Shown here piece by piece: positions 12,036 to 24,938 of a stretch of DNA of 64,000 bases (the stretch's first letter is position 1; every line of letters starts with the position of its first letter). The stretch is taken from positions 1,984,001 through 2,048,000 of the forward strand of contig JABRWF010000003.1 of NCBI GenBank assembly GCA_018343915.1, in the 5' to 3' direction. The DNA is from Agroathelia rolfsii. Taxonomy: Eukaryota; Basidiomycota; Agaricomycetes; Amylocorticiales; Amylocorticiaceae. Position numbers and translations under genes: made by a program. The notes beneath the pieces are model-generated. The model was not told the origin of the DNA and searched no databases. It saw only the letters and a program-made list of their open reading frames with translations.

Positions 12036-13560
12036 TATCAAGACTTGTGCTCTTAACTACCTCAACCAACTAAAGTGACGTCACCCACTATACCATACAA
12101 TACGCATTGTACCACTAATAGGTCTTCCTATGTACTCTAAGCTTACAAAGCTTTCCACTGGGCTACTGTTTACTAATAACACATGTATAATGCTTAGTAA
12201 TGGTATGTAGTACTATACTTTTGTTATGTATAGAGGTTTTTAGCTTAAAAGGAATAGCACCCTTAAGTTCACACAAATACCCTTATATATTAGGGACTTA
12301 AAACAAGGAGGGACAGGGGGCATGTGTGTATAGGGCTTACGTAGTCCTGGTACAATCTAGGGGCTGACTAAGCATACTAGGAGGGCTAGTTGGTGTATAG
12401 GCTAGGATAATAAGCCTGAAGGCAAATTTTATTAGTAAGCATATCTATTACATGAGCTACTACTCACCTAAAGGTAAAAGGTCAAAGCTAAGGCCTTTAG
12501 AGAGTTGTCAGGGCATGGCCAGAAGCCATAACCAACCACTCTAAACAACCATAAAAGGGGGGGGGGTAAGGAGTAATGAGAAGGTGGTGGGAAACTAAGA
12601 AATATAACATGGTGGGAATACCCCTGGCAAGGGCTAACAAATGCTAATCATTATAGAACTTTACATACCTGTACCCCTAACAGAGCAGGCTTTTGGGATA
12701 TCCTATCCCTCACTGATTATTAGAGCCCACAGCCTTTCCTGAGTACATAGACAAAGAATATAAGCTAGAGTGAGCCAGCATCATCATCACTAAGTCATAA
12801 GAAAGTAAAAGAGTGGATTGAGCAAAGAATACTGAGTGGTGAACAGAGTGGTCTAAACTAGAGAAGCATTCTCTAGGACAGCCAGCCTTAAGTATCTACA
12901 TGAACTATATAGTAGCTGAGTCTCAATATTAAAGAGGAGCATGAAAGTGCAGCTATATCAGCCACAAAGTGAAGAAATGAAGACATGTACAGTAAAATGC
13001 AAAACTAAGGAGATCAACCAAGAGATAAGAAGATCAGAATGGAAAATAAGGTAAAGGAACAGTACCAAATAGACCCTAAAAAGTAAGATGTTGATCCAAG
13101 AAGAATTGCAAGTACAGTAAGCAAAATACTAATCCACAAAATAAAATAAAATGATGAAAAATCAAAGGAAGTGAAAAATTCAAAAGATCAACCCCTGACA
13201 GGAGTGTTACAGGGTCCTTATATACATGAACAAGGGCTGTGCTAAGGTCCTTGCACTGCCTCTTGGAAATAATAAGGAAAGCTTTAATAGTGGATAACTG
13301 AGCATAATGGCATACTTGTTGCATCATGCTGAGTAATCCTTAGCCTAACAATAGAACAGTCTAGACTGTGCTTACTAACTAGACACTGGTACTAGGGAAC
13401 TATGATGGCCAGTCATGTGACCAAGCACCATGTGATTTTTTGCCTTGTTAGGCAAATAAATAATGAAAGAGATATAGAAAATGGAAAATAAATCGTAAAA
13501 ATACAAGAAAAATAGAGAAAAATAGAGAAAAATTAGGAGAGTCTAGGTGTACCCATAATA
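12036..13560 (-). repeat. Solo LTR-B with nested LTR-F
   Basis: Reverse-oriented, ends TATCA...CATAATA (decayed TGTCA...CATGACA), target duplication CTGGT (12031-12035, 13561-13565). Without the LTR-F it is about 825 bp. The R-intron signals are kept on the minus strand (donor, TACTAAT and acceptor between about 12420 and 12475). Confidence 0.85.
12506..13200 (-). repeat. Solo LTR-F
   Basis: 695 bp, TGTCAGGGCATGG...CCCCTGACA. The target duplication GGAGT is AGAGT on the left, one G-to-A change. It is nested in the solo LTR-B. Confidence 0.85.
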
Positions 13561-14735
13561 CTGGTGTTCTTCTGAGCTGGCTATGGCAACTATAATGTTG
13601 TCAATATAGACATACACTAATCCTTGTACAATTAGGTCTGTAAATATTTCATCCATCATAGCTTGAAAAGTGGCCGGGGTATTGCATAAACTAAAGGTCA
13701 TCACAAGGGGTTCAAACAGTCCTCAAGGGGTTATGAAGGCTGCTTGTTCTTAGTGTCCATCTTTAATTAAGATATTATTATATCCCTATCATAAGTCTAA
13801 TTTGGTAAATACTTTTGCCTAAGAAAGTCCATCCACAATAGAGGAGATTAGAGGAAGCAGGTAGGAGTTTTTTATTGTGATATTATTGAGTTGACAATAA
13901 TCTATTATAGGCCTGAGTTTCCTATTCTTCTTTGGAATAAAGAAAAATGGAGATGCATAAGGACTTTGCAATTTTCTTATATATCCTTTAGCCAAGTTTT
14001 CCTCTAAATATGCATCTAATTCTTTCAACTCTGGGATTAATAACAGATATACCTTAGCCATCTTCATTTTGGCTCCCTCTACTAACTCTATTTTATAATC
14101 ATAGGGTTTGCTAGTAGGGAATTATTGGGACTCTGCTTCAGAGAAGACTTTGGCATATTTCTGGTATTGAGGCAGTAAACCCAAGGTTACTGCCAATAAT
14201 GGAGGAGACTCCTTATCTTTTATGATTTTTTTTTTTTTGTATTCCTCATCTTTTAACAAATTGTCCATTAGAGTAACATGCCCTTTTTTCTAGTTGATAA
14301 GAGGATTTTCTAGTCATAACCAATCAATACCTAGGATTACATCCTCTGTACCAATATCTACTACTAAGAAAACTAGCCTTGGTCATTCCATACCTATCTG
14401 GGTTAAAAGTATGATATATTCCGAGATGAATCCAATTACATTAGGTAAATTATCAATATTATATAGAGGAATTGGTTTTTGTAATTTTAGTGTTTTTATA
14501 TTATTTTTGTCTATGAATTTTTTATTAATAAAAGTAGAGGAAGCTCCTGAATCAATCATTGTAGAAATAAAAATAGTAGAAAAATGTCCATGGAACATAA
14601 GAGGAATTTTTAGGTATTGTCTATTCATACCTTGTACAGCAGAAGAGGAAATTGAAAGTGAAGAAGAAACAGAGAAAGAAGAGATTCTATTTTGTACATA
14701 ATGGTTAGAAGCATTGGCCTCATACTCTGACCATT

Positions 14736-16751
14736 CTAAAAACCCAGTTTGTCTTTAAGGGCTATAATTATTTAGCCCTGTTCTTATAGCATGTTGAGCA
14801 TATCTTGCTGTATCATAGTGGATGAATTCTAGCCATCCACTGCCAGTATTGGTGTTGGCATTGTTGATGAAGCCGCCACCACTTTTTGGAATAGGTTATT
14901 GGTTTTAACTCTATCTACTTTAGGGCTTCAACAATTCCTTGCAATATGTCCCTTTTTTTAATAGTTGTAGTATACAATGTCATTTTGTTGGAAGGGGTTG
15001 TTAGATGTTGTAGCAGATTGATTTTGCATTGCAGCTACTTGCAATAGGGAGGACTACTGGGCAGATCCTGTACTTATGAATAGGTTTTTTAATGATATGC
15101 ATTTTCCTCATAAGATGGTTGCTAAAATATCTATAGCATCTGGATCACTTTATTAGAGATCTACCTGCGGGTTATTGTTGTACCAATATCTCTAATTAGA
15201 CAAAATTTCCTCCTTCATAAGATTGACTTCTATGCCATGTGCTGTGCTCATGAGGAGTTAGAGGGTAGATGTATCCCTATCCCAACCTATAATAATACAT
15301 CTGAGTTTGATGTTCATTCTCTCTAGGTATTTCTCTCTCAGATCATCATCTGATAACCCCATCCTTCTTTCCAATAGCATGAATGCCATTCCAAAGTTCC
15401 AAGTAGAGGTGGATCCTTATCTAAGATTTTGCAGCTAGTCTCTTACTGCAATTTTTTTGTTAAAGGCTCTAAACAATGTTTTGAAACTCCTTAGAACTTT
15501 GGCAAAGGTTATAGGTCCTTCTACCCTTGTTCCTTCTCCTGCATGTCTTATCTCATCATACCATAAGCTAGACCATGTAGTTGTACCATCCACCATTAAG
15601 CCTAAGAGGTACTTGACTTTCTCTTCCTTGGTTATATATACTCTAGGGTTGAGTTTAAAGTGAGCTTGGAATTTTTTGGTAAATGGGTGGAAATTAATCC
15701 ATTGCCCATCAAAGGTAGGAGGTAGGTGCCCAATTTCCTTAGGTTTGGATGTAGATCCTTACTGGTTTTGAATCCATTGCATCATAGTGGTTTAGTTTGC
15801 TACTAATATTTGCAAGAGATCTGTATTAGTAACTGGCATAGGGGGTTTGTCACAGGTCTATAACTGAAGGGCAAACTATGACTATGAATACTATGAATAT
15901 TGTAAAGAATTACTATGAAAAGACTGTAGATAAAGCTTAAGGAAAAAACAGTAGGTTACCTAGCCTAATCCAAGGCTAGGAATGACGCTCTTAGGGTTTC
16001 CAACCCTAATGTTGATTATAAGGGAGTCTACTATGACTTTGACAACTATAATGCTATAACTATGACTTAGGACAAGGAAAGCAATACAGTGGGAACTTAG
16101 GGGCTTAGAGGAAGCTTAGGACAGTAAATAACAATGATGGTATTGACAAAAGAGGTCTGTGAGATGGGGAACATCTCTTAGACCTTAAAGGTTTAAATAC
16201 ATGGCTGTACACTATTGTTCTCTACTTTGGTACGCTCTACTGACTTCTAACCTTTACTAAATAATCCAATATAATCCCTAAGTTCCTCCTTGATTGTTCC
16301 AGTGATTATCAGCATGTGTTGTAGTTCCTGTGTACCTGTGATAGTGCCTGAAGATAGGAAAATGTAAAGTTACGCTCTTTTGTGTGACGTGACCGTGACA
16401 TGTCACAACCAGCGCGGCAGTGATAGTAAGGGAGCGGAAGTAACAATAGGCTTATTTCTGAGTCTTAGCTCAGAACTAAGCTATAGCTAAGTAGTGAACT
16501 ATGATCCACTATAATATACTGTGACTTAGAAATAATATACTATGACTTATACTTTACTATGGCATCTATAGCTTGATTTATAGCTTGATAAAATAAAACT
16601 TAAACACCTAAGTAATTCCATAGCTATCCTGAATAAACCTAGGTATATACTTGGTAAACCTGGATATATGCTTGGTAAACTTGAATAAATGCTATTGAAG
16701 CTATGATATGGCATAACCAGGGTTGTGACAGGGTTGGGGTTGCTCAGCCAT
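14736..16751 (-). pseudogene. Broken gag of LTR-H copy 2a
   Basis: The reverse-strand gag is homologous to 23229-24354. It starts at the CAT near 16749-16751 and is interrupted by LTR-G (15848-16730). The stop TAG (14736-14738) follows directly on the heptamer GGGTTTT read on the minus strand (14739-14745). The frame carries several stops. Confidence 0.75.
15848..16730. repeat. LTR-G insertion (solo LTR, unknown family)
   Basis: 883 bp, TGTCACAGG...TTGTGACA, with target duplication GGGTT on both sides. It has no homologue elsewhere in the window and no long ORF. Its size, TG...CA ends and 5-bp duplication fit a solo LTR. Orientation is unknown. An internal TGACATGTCA near 16396 could be a second junction. 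Confidence 0.7.
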
Positions 16752-16888
16752 AGGAGAACGTATACATAGGGTGAAAGGTATCAAGAGCACACCTGCCTCT
16801 TGCCACCAAAACTCAACCAGTGCCTATGTTAATCCCTGTAAGGTGCGGGGTAGCCTATAATGGCTGTTTTACAACTCCCAAGGCCTAG

Positions 16889-17744
16889 TGTCATAGGTAC
16901 ACCCAGACTCTCCTAATTTTTCTTTATTTTCCTGTATTTTTCTTGTATTTTTATAATTTTTCTTGGATTTTCTACACATTATTTATTTATAATAGACTGC
17001 CTAGGACAATTGGTTACAGAGTACTTAGTTATATGACCAGCCATCATTGTACCTTTGTACCAGTACCTATTAGTAAACAGAGTCTAGACCCTTCTAGTTC
17101 CTTCCAAGTCTAGACTCTTGATCAATCAGCTGATGATGCAATGATTGCACCATCATGCTTAGTTATCCATTTGTACTATATTTAGCATTCCTTTCTATTT
17201 CTGTCTCTATGCACAGACTATTCAGAAGTGCACAGACCACCCCTGAAACTTATATAAGGACCCTATAATACTCCCTGAAGGCCTTAGCTTTGACCTTTTG
17301 CCTTCAGGTAAGTAAATAAGCATGTACATCTCTCTTTACTATTTACTAATACATTTGCCTTCAGGCTCATCGTCCTAGCCCTCTTACCCTTGCCCTCCCT
17401 TTGTGCCTCATCAGCCTAGGGGTTGTATAAGGACCTAAGCAAGTCATAGAACAGGCTATATTGCCTGCCTCCCCCTCTCTATATTAAGTCCCTTAATAAA
17501 TTAGGGCAAAGTATGACTTAGGGTTATTACCCTTTAAGAAAGAATCTAAGCGTCTCAGAGTGTTTAGCACTCCCTTCTTTACTAAGCAAGCAGTAACAAG
17601 TCATTAGCCAACAGTAGCCTTTGGTGGAAAGTCTTCTAGACTTGGAGTACACCTTTGGGACCTAGTAGCAGTACATTGTTCTGTTTGTGGTGTGAGTAGG
17701 GGTCACCTCTATTGCTTAGATAGTCAAGAGCATGAGCCTTGACA
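16889..17744 (+). repeat. Solo LTR-A
   Basis: 856 bp inside the solo LTR-H. Target duplication CCTGG, with the left copy CCTAG (G to A). Its first bases read TGTCATAGG. Confidence 0.9.
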
Positions 17745-17841
17745 CCTGGGATACAAGGATGGATACACCTTGTGCACTGTCTTTATTCTCACTCAACTCT
17801 GAGCTCACTGATCACCAAGCTTTACTCTAGACTTGCAAAGT

Positions 17842-18802
17842 TGTCAAGAGCACACCTGACTCTTGCCACCAAAACTCAACCAGTGCCTACGTAAACCTCT
17901 CTAAAGTGCAAGGTAGCCTATAATAGCTGTTTTACAACTCCCAAGGCCTGGGATACATAGGTATACATGCCTTGTGCCCTGTCTTAACTCTCACTCACTT
18001 CAGAGTGTTCCAGTTACCAAGCTTTACTCTAAGTTCACTAAACTTTCAAGTGAGGTCTACTGTTACAACACCAAAGGTCTTGTGTATGTTAATAGGGGTG
18101 CAGGGTATCTTAACTGTGATAAGTGTAGGGCAGAGCCTTTACTTGCTTGAGTGCACTGAGCACTATGTTTTATTGTGTTATTGCAGATGCAAATGGTCAC
18201 TACAAAGGCTGGACCTGTCTTATGCATGCACACAGAGACTTGCACTGAGCGTGTCTCTTCTGTAAGCAGTACCAAGCATGCTCACAGCCTCCTAGCACTG
18301 AGCAGAGAGGATTTTAGTGGGGAGAGAGAGAGAAGGAGATAGGGCCTCTAAAGACAAAGTTTTTATTGTGTTAGCTAACTATTTTAGATACAAAGTACTA
18401 CTATGCTTACCTAAAGACAAAGAGAATGAATCTAGGGTCTTCAGGTAAAACACTACAGGGTTATATACTATTTCTACCTGGTCTGTGCACTGGTACATGG
18501 TCTGTGCATAGAGGTACTAAGTATGATGTGATATTGTACCATAGTAAGTCTATGATAGTATTATGTTCTAGATCCATGCTCTAGACCTGCTTACATAATA
18601 AGTTATATGACTAGTGGTTACATGATGGCCAGTTACATGATGACTGATCACATGACTTTGCTTAGTCATCAGGGTACTTATGTAATGTTTGCTTATATAA
18701 TATTTATATTATACACCAGAAAATAGAGAAAAATTGGAGAAAAATCAGAAAAATAATGAGAAATCTTAAATAAATTCATAGTATAGTGATCGTCTCGTAA
18801 CA
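17842..18802 (-). repeat. 3' LTR (LTR-H) of copy 2b
   Basis: 961 bp. On the minus strand it starts TGTTACGAG and ends CTCTTGACA. TATATAA is at 18461-18467. The 11-mer AGATTCATTCT (18433 down to 18423) starts 35 nt after the TATA start and is exactly complementary to the primer site at 24926-24936. A candidate R intron spans 18348-18410. Confidence 0.92.
18348..18410 (-). other. Candidate 63-nt intron inside LTR-H R region
   Basis: On the minus strand the donor is GTAAGC (18410 down), there is a CTAAC-like branch site in GTTAGCTAACA, and the acceptor is CTTTAG at 18348. The 12 nt before the donor (CTTTGTCTTTAG) are repeated exactly as the last 12 nt of the intron. Size and signals match host introns. 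Splicing has not been observed. Confidence 0.6.
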
Positions 18803-18813
18803 TTACCCCCTTC
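18803..18813 (-). other. Polypurine tract of copy 2b
   Basis: On the minus strand GAAGGGGGTAA sits next to the 3' LTR, just after the pol stop. This is the second-strand primer site. Confidence 0.75.
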
Positions 18814-21800
18814 TTAGGGGCAATCTGTCTTAGGTTGCCATTCTATTAGATTATCCCAGTTTTGGAATGGAAGGAGATTAAATAATGTGGCACTAATTTT
18901 TCTTGGAGCACTAGGATTGGATTTATAGAATTCTCTGATTGCATTGTCTGCATGCATATCTGATTCTCTAACCCATGTTTGTTCCCCTGGGTATCCTTTC
19001 TATGTTACCAGAAATTCTAGTTTTCCCTGCCGCATTCTTGAGTTGAGTACTTCTTCCATTTTGTACTCTTCTTCTCCTTCTACCTCTACTAGTGGTAAAG
19101 GCTTTTAGTGTCAATCTGAGGCATAATGTGGTTTTAGCAAATGTACGTAGAACACATTATGGATTCTGAGGTTAGTTGGGAGGTCCAACTGGTAGTTCAA
19201 GTTGTTTAGCTTTTTCTCTACTTTATAGGGGCCAATCTATTTCTGACTTAACTTCTTGGATGGTCTATCAAGTTTTAAATTTTGTGTATTTAGCCAAACT
19301 TCTTGTCCCTCTTCTAAATCCGGGAACATCTTTTTTCCTTTATTATACAATTGTTCCATTTGTTCTCTTGCTAACCCTAATGCTGCTTGTGCCTCTTTTT
19401 GTGCTTCCTTAGCGTTTTCAATCTAGTTAAAGGCTGCTGGAGTCAGATTTAGGATATCCTTTGCTTCCTAATTTGGAATATAGCCATAGGTTAATTCAAA
19501 AGCACTAGCATATGTACTCTTATTTTTCCTATTATTGTGCATGAATTCTGCATAAGGTAACAATTCTACCCAATTTATTTGTCTGTGATTACAGAAGATT
19601 CTTAAATATTGTTCTACTTCTTGATTAACATGCTCAGTCTGTCCATCACTTTGTAGATGATAGGCGGTGGACAGGGCTGTTTTGATGTGTAAACTAGCAT
19701 GTATATCTTTTATTACTTGACTAGCAAATTGAGGTCCTTGGTCCGATATCCATATTGATGAGGCACCATGTAATTTAAACACATTTTTAACATATAGGTC
19801 GGCTACATCTTTAGCTAATATATTTTCATTGGTTGGTATGAAGTGTGCCAATTTTGTAAGCCTGTCTACTACTACTAGAATTGAGTCAAACCCTTATGAC
19901 TTAGGTAGTTTGACTATTAAATCTAAAGTAATGTATTCCTATGGTTTTCCAGGTACAGGTAAGGGTTGGAGGAGTCTAGGTAACGCTTGTTGACTTGGTT
20001 TGTTTGCTTGACAGAGTAAGCAAGAGTCTATGTATTGGTTTATTTCCTTTGTTATGTTAATCCAATAGTAGTTTCTGCTAATAAGTTCTAAGGTTTTTGT
20101 ATGTCCAGGATGACCTACAAGGGCTGAATCATGGTATTTAGCCATAATTTTTTCCTTGAGTTCCTTTTTTGGGGGTACAAAGACCTTTTCTCTGTATAAA
20201 ACCAATCCATCCTCTGTTTCCCAATCCTGTAATCCTAGTGTAATCCGTCGTAGGCCAATCTTGACAATCTGATAGAGGGATTCCAGCAACTTGGTGCTCT
20301 ACCTTCTAACTTCTGCCAGGATCTCCTTTTTGCCTTCAACTAGTACATGTCCTCTTTTAGCAGCCATTACTTTAAAATGGGAGGATTGGAGTACGGTGAC
20401 ATTGAGATTATCCTGGGAATCTTCCATATAAAAATCTGGTCTCCTGGATAGGGCATTCACTCATCCGTTGGTTGATCCTTTTTTGTAACATAATACAAAA
20501 TTATATTCTTGTAGGATCTGATACCAACATGCTTGTTGATAGCTTAGGTGTTGACTTATTGCCCAATATTCCAGGTTTTTGTGGTCTGACCAGATTTCTA
20601 CCGGTTTAGGTAATCCAATAATGTAGTGGCACCATTCTTCCAGTGCTCAAATAATTGCAAGCATTTCCTTATCCCAGATATTGTAATTTCTTTGTGCATC
20701 ATCCATGGATTTGGAATGGAAGGCAATAGGGTGCCATTCACCATTATCTTGCAACTGGGAAAATACTCCTCCTGTTGCATATCCTGAGGCATCCATTTCA
20801 ATCCGACTTTCTCGCTGGTGATTGTAGATAGCTAATACTAGGGCAGTTGTAAAAGCCTTCTTAAGATAATCGAATGATTCTTGCTCCTCTTTTTCCCATT
20901 TCCAAGTGCCTTTGCCAGTTAACCTATCTAGGGGTTTAGTAATCTCACTAAACCCTTTGATAAACTGTTGGTAATAGTTAGCTAGACCTCTGAATTTCTG
21001 AACATCTTTGACTGTTGTGGTAGTTGGCCAGTCAAGAATTGCTTGGACTTTTTCATTGGTTATTTGTACATGATTATAGCCAATTATTACGCCTAGGAAT
21101 TCTACCTCAGCAACTTCAAATAGGCATTTTTCCAAATTAGCAAAAAGATTATTTTCTGCTAATCTTTTGAGTATTTCATACACTAAACACTAGTGTTCTT
21201 CTAGGCTAGCTATAGCAACTATAATGTCATCAATATAAATATACACTAATCCTTGTGTAATCAGGTCTGTAAATATTTTGTCCATCATAGCTTGGAAGGT
21301 GGCCAAGGTATTGCATAAACCAAAGGTCATTACTAGGGGTTCAAACAGTCCTTGGGGGGTTATAAAGGCTGCTTGTTCTTGATGTCCATTTTTGATTAGA
21401 ATATTATTATATCCCCATTGTAAGTCCAATTTAGTAAACACTTTTACCCAAGAGAGTCCATCCACAATAGAGGAGATTATCAAGGCTCACGCTCTTGACT
21501 ATCTAAACAACAGAGGTGACCCCTACTTACACTACAAACAGAACAATGTACCACTACTAGGTCCCAAAGGTGTACTCCAAGTCTAGAAGACTTTCCACCA
21601 AAGGCTACTATTGGCTAATGACTTGTTACTGCTTGCTTAGTAAAGAAGGGAGTGCTAAACACTCTGAGATGCTTAGATTCTTTCTTAGAGGGTAACAACC
21701 CTAAGTCACACTTTGCCCTGATTTATTAAGGGACTTGATATAGAGAGGGGGAGGCAGGTAATACAGCCTGTTCTATGGCTTGCTTAGGTCCTTATACAAC

Positions 21801-23238
21801 CCTTAGGCTGACAAGGCACAAAGGGAGGGCAAGGGTGAGAGGGCTAGGACGATGAGCCTGAAGGCAAATGTATTAGTAAATAGTAAAGAGAGATGTACAT
21901 GCTTATTTACTCATCTGAAGGCAAAAGGTCAAAGCTAAGGCCTTTAGGGAGTGTTACAGGGTCCTTATATAAGTTTCAGGAGTGGTCTGTGTGCTTCTGA
22001 ATGGTCTGTGCATAGAGACAGAAATAGAAAGGAATACTAAACATAGTACAAATGGATGACTGAGCATGATAGTGTAATCATTACATCATCAGCTGATTGA
22101 TCAAGAGTCTAGACTTGGAAGGAACTAGAAGGGTCTAGACTCTGTTTACTAATAGGTACTGGTACAAAGGTACAATGATGGCTGGTCATATAACTAAGTA
22201 CTCTGTAACCAATTATCCTAGGCTATCTATTATAAATAAATAATGTGTAGAAAGTCCAAGAAAAATTGTAAAAATACAAGAAAAATACAGGGAAATAAAG
22301 AAAGATTAGGGGAGTCTGGGTGTACCCATGACAGAGATTAGAGGAAGTGGGTAGGAGTTTTTTATTGTAATATTGTTGAGTCAACGATAATCTACTATAG
22401 GCCTGAGTTTCCCATTCTTTTTAGGAATAAAGAAAAAAGGAGATGCATAAGGGCTCTGTAACTTTCTTATGTATCCTTTGGCCAAGTTTTCCTCCAAATA
22501 CGCATCCAATTCTTTCAACTCTAGGATTGATAACGGATATACCTTAGCCCTTTTCATCTCAGCTCCTTCTACTAGTTCTATTTTATGGTTGTAGAGTTTG
22601 CTAGTAGGGAATTATTGGGATTCTGCTTCCAAAAAGACCTTGGCATATTTTTGATATTAGGGTAGTAACCCCAAGGTTGCTGCTAGTAATAGAGGGGAGT
22701 CCTCATCTTTTATGATTTTATTTAATTTTTTGTATTCCTTATCTTTTAGCAAATCATCCATTAGAGTAACATGTCCTTTTTTCCAGTTAATAAGGGGGTT
22801 TTCTAGTTGTAACCAATCAATACCTAGAATTACATCTTCTGTACTGATATCTACTACTAAGAAAACCAGCCTTTGCCATTCTGTACCAATTTGGGTTAAA
22901 AGGATTATATATTCAGAAATGAATCCTATTATATTTGGTGAATTGTCTATATTGTACAAAGGAATTTGTTTTTGTAATTTTAAAGTTTTTATTTTGTTTT
23001 TATCTATAAATTTTTTGTTGATAAAAGTGGAGGAAGCTCCAGAATCAATCATTGCAGAAATGGAAATAGTAGAGGAATGTCCATGGAACATAAGAGGAAT
23101 TTTCAGGTATTGTCTATTCATACCTTGTACTGATGAAGAAGAGATTGAAAATGAAGAAGAAATAAAAAAGGAGGAAATTTTATTTTGTACATACTAGTTA
23201 GAAGCATTGGCCTCATACTCTGACCGTTCTAAAAACCC
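18814..23238 (-). pseudogene. Broken pol of LTR-H copy 2b
   Basis: It reads leftwards from the -1 frameshift site (23232-23238): protease with DSGASSTF (in 22657-23121), RT (KLDLQWGY and YIDD in 21190-21483), RNase H (20647-21183), integrase with zinc-binding and core domains (20289-19468), and a chromodomain with KGYPGE near 18980-19010. It is interrupted by a solo LTR-A at 21478-22333 and by stops, for example TGG to TAG before KGYPGE. The order fits a Tf1/sushi-like chromovirus. Confidence 0.88.
21478..22333 (-). repeat. Solo LTR-A in pol of copy 2b
   Basis: 856 bp in reverse orientation. Its end is decayed (TATCAAGG for TGTCAAGG). Target duplication GAGAT on both sides. Confidence 0.9.
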
Positions 23239-24354
23239 AATTTGTCTTTAAGGGCTGCAATCATCTGACCCTATTCTTGCAGCATATTGATCATGTCTTG
23301 CTGCATCATGATGGATAAATTTTGGCTATCTACTGCCAGTGAGGGCGTTGGTTTTGTCAATGAGGCTGCAGCCACCTTTTGGAATAGGTTATTGGGTTTA
23401 ACCCTGTCTACTTTTGGGCTTCTGCAATCCCGTGCAATATGACCCTTCTTCTGACAATTGTAATATACAATGTCATTCTGTCAGAAGGGATTATTGGATG
23501 TTGTAGTAGTTTGATTTTGTATTATAGCTACTTGTAACGGGGAGGATTGCTAGGCAAATCCTGCACTTGTGAATGGGTTTTTTGATGACTTGGGTTTCCC
23601 TCCCAAGATTGTTGCCAAAATATCCATGGCATCCGGATCACTATACTGGAGATCTACTTGCAGGTTATTGTTATACCAATATCTCTTATTGGATAACATC
23701 TCTTCCTTCATAAGGTTCACCTCTGTATTGTGTGCGGCACTCATAAGAAGTTGGAGTGTGGACATATCTCTATCCCAACCCATGATGATACGCCTAAGTT
23801 TAACGTTCATCCTTTCTAAGTATTTCTCCCTTAGATCATCATCTGACAACCCTGTTCTTCTCCCTAGTAGCATGAAAGCCATCCCAAAGTTCCTGGTTGA
23901 AGTGGTTCCCTATCTGAGGTTTTGCAGCTGGTCTCTTGCTGCTATTTTTTTGTCAAAGGCTCCAAACAAGGTTTTAAAACTTTGTAGTACTTCTGCAAAT
24001 ACTATGGGTCCTTCTACCCTTGTTCCTTCTCCTGCACATCTTATTTCATTGTACTATAGACTAGACCATGCAGTAGCACCATCCACCATTAAACCCAAGA
24101 GATATTTGACCTTTTCCTCCTCAGTTACATATACTCTAGGGTTAAGTTCAAGGTGGGCTTGGAATTTTTGGACAAATAGATGGAAATTAATCCATTGTCC
24201 ATCAAAGGTAGGGGGTAGGTATCCAATTTCTTTGGGCTTGGACATAGACCCTTGTTGATTCTGAATCCATTACATTATAGTGGTTTGGTTTGCTACTAGT
24301 ATTTGTAGTAGTTCTGCATTAGTGACGGGAGTGGGGGTTTGGGGTTGTTCAGCC
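23229..24354 (-). pseudogene. Broken gag of LTR-H copy 2b
   Basis: The start codon is at 24354-24352 on the minus strand. A stop near the sequence for IM*WIQNQ, then in-frame segments 24245-24054 and 23882-23550, mark a decayed Gag. The zinc knuckle near 23425-23465 reads YYNCQKKGHIARDC; its first cysteine is lost by TGT-to-TAT. The gag stop TAG (23231-23229) directly follows the slippery heptamer. This Gag is unlike the LTR-A Gag in sequence except for this general layout. Confidence 0.8.
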
Positions 24355-24938
24355 ATAGGGGATTATGCACGTGGGGTAAAAGGGGTAGGAAGGGCGGATA
24401 CTTGTGAAAAGGGGAATGGAGGGAGAAAGGTGGGGTTTTCTTTGTCAGAGGATTTGTATTCTCCTGAAGAGGTATCTTCACCACTTTCTTCCTCTAGGGT
24501 TGAACTGGGGTTATAGTCTAGGTGTAAAATGGTGGGCAAGCTCAACAGTGATTACTGGAGACTCCCAAAGTGATTTGTACAAATGGATAAAAGTGTTTTT
24601 TGCCCTTTGAGCTAGGCCTAATTCTACTAAAGTATTTACTTATTTTGGGCTACTTGTAGCAACTAGAGTCTTTTTCATCTATCCACTTGGGTGTTGTTCC
24701 CTTTAATAGCTCAAAAAAACCAATACAACCATGGATACTAATACCACTTGCAAGCTGGCCAAGAATACTCCTAAAACAAGAAATGTGCAAAGATAAAGGC
24801 TACTACTTTTGTATGTAGAATGACTGTGGTAATCTACTAAAATTCTACTATAATTGATTTTTGCTCAAAATAATGTGGCTTACTACACCACCTCTAGTGC
24901 ACAGAGCAGCTAGTGCAGAAAGGGGAGATTCATTCTAA
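24355..24938 (-). other. Leader and self-primer site of copy 2b
   Basis: Untranslated leader between 5' LTR and gag. On the minus strand the LTR end is followed by TT and then the 11-mer AGAATGAATCT (24936 down to 24926). This is exactly complementary to the predicted first 11 nt of the transcript in the 3' LTR (18433-18423). No tRNA-type TGG primer site is present. Confidence 0.7.

Larger units (their letters stand above)
10084..14745 (-). pseudogene. Broken pol of LTR-H copy 2a
   Basis: It reads leftwards from the frameshift site (14739-14745) as protease (DSGAS in the frame at 14383-14628), RT (13560-14070 and 11880-12030), RNase H, and the start of integrase, ending at 10084. It is interrupted by a solo LTR-A and a solo LTR-B. 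Frequent stops are explained by C/T and G/A changes relative to copy 2b. Confidence 0.8.
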
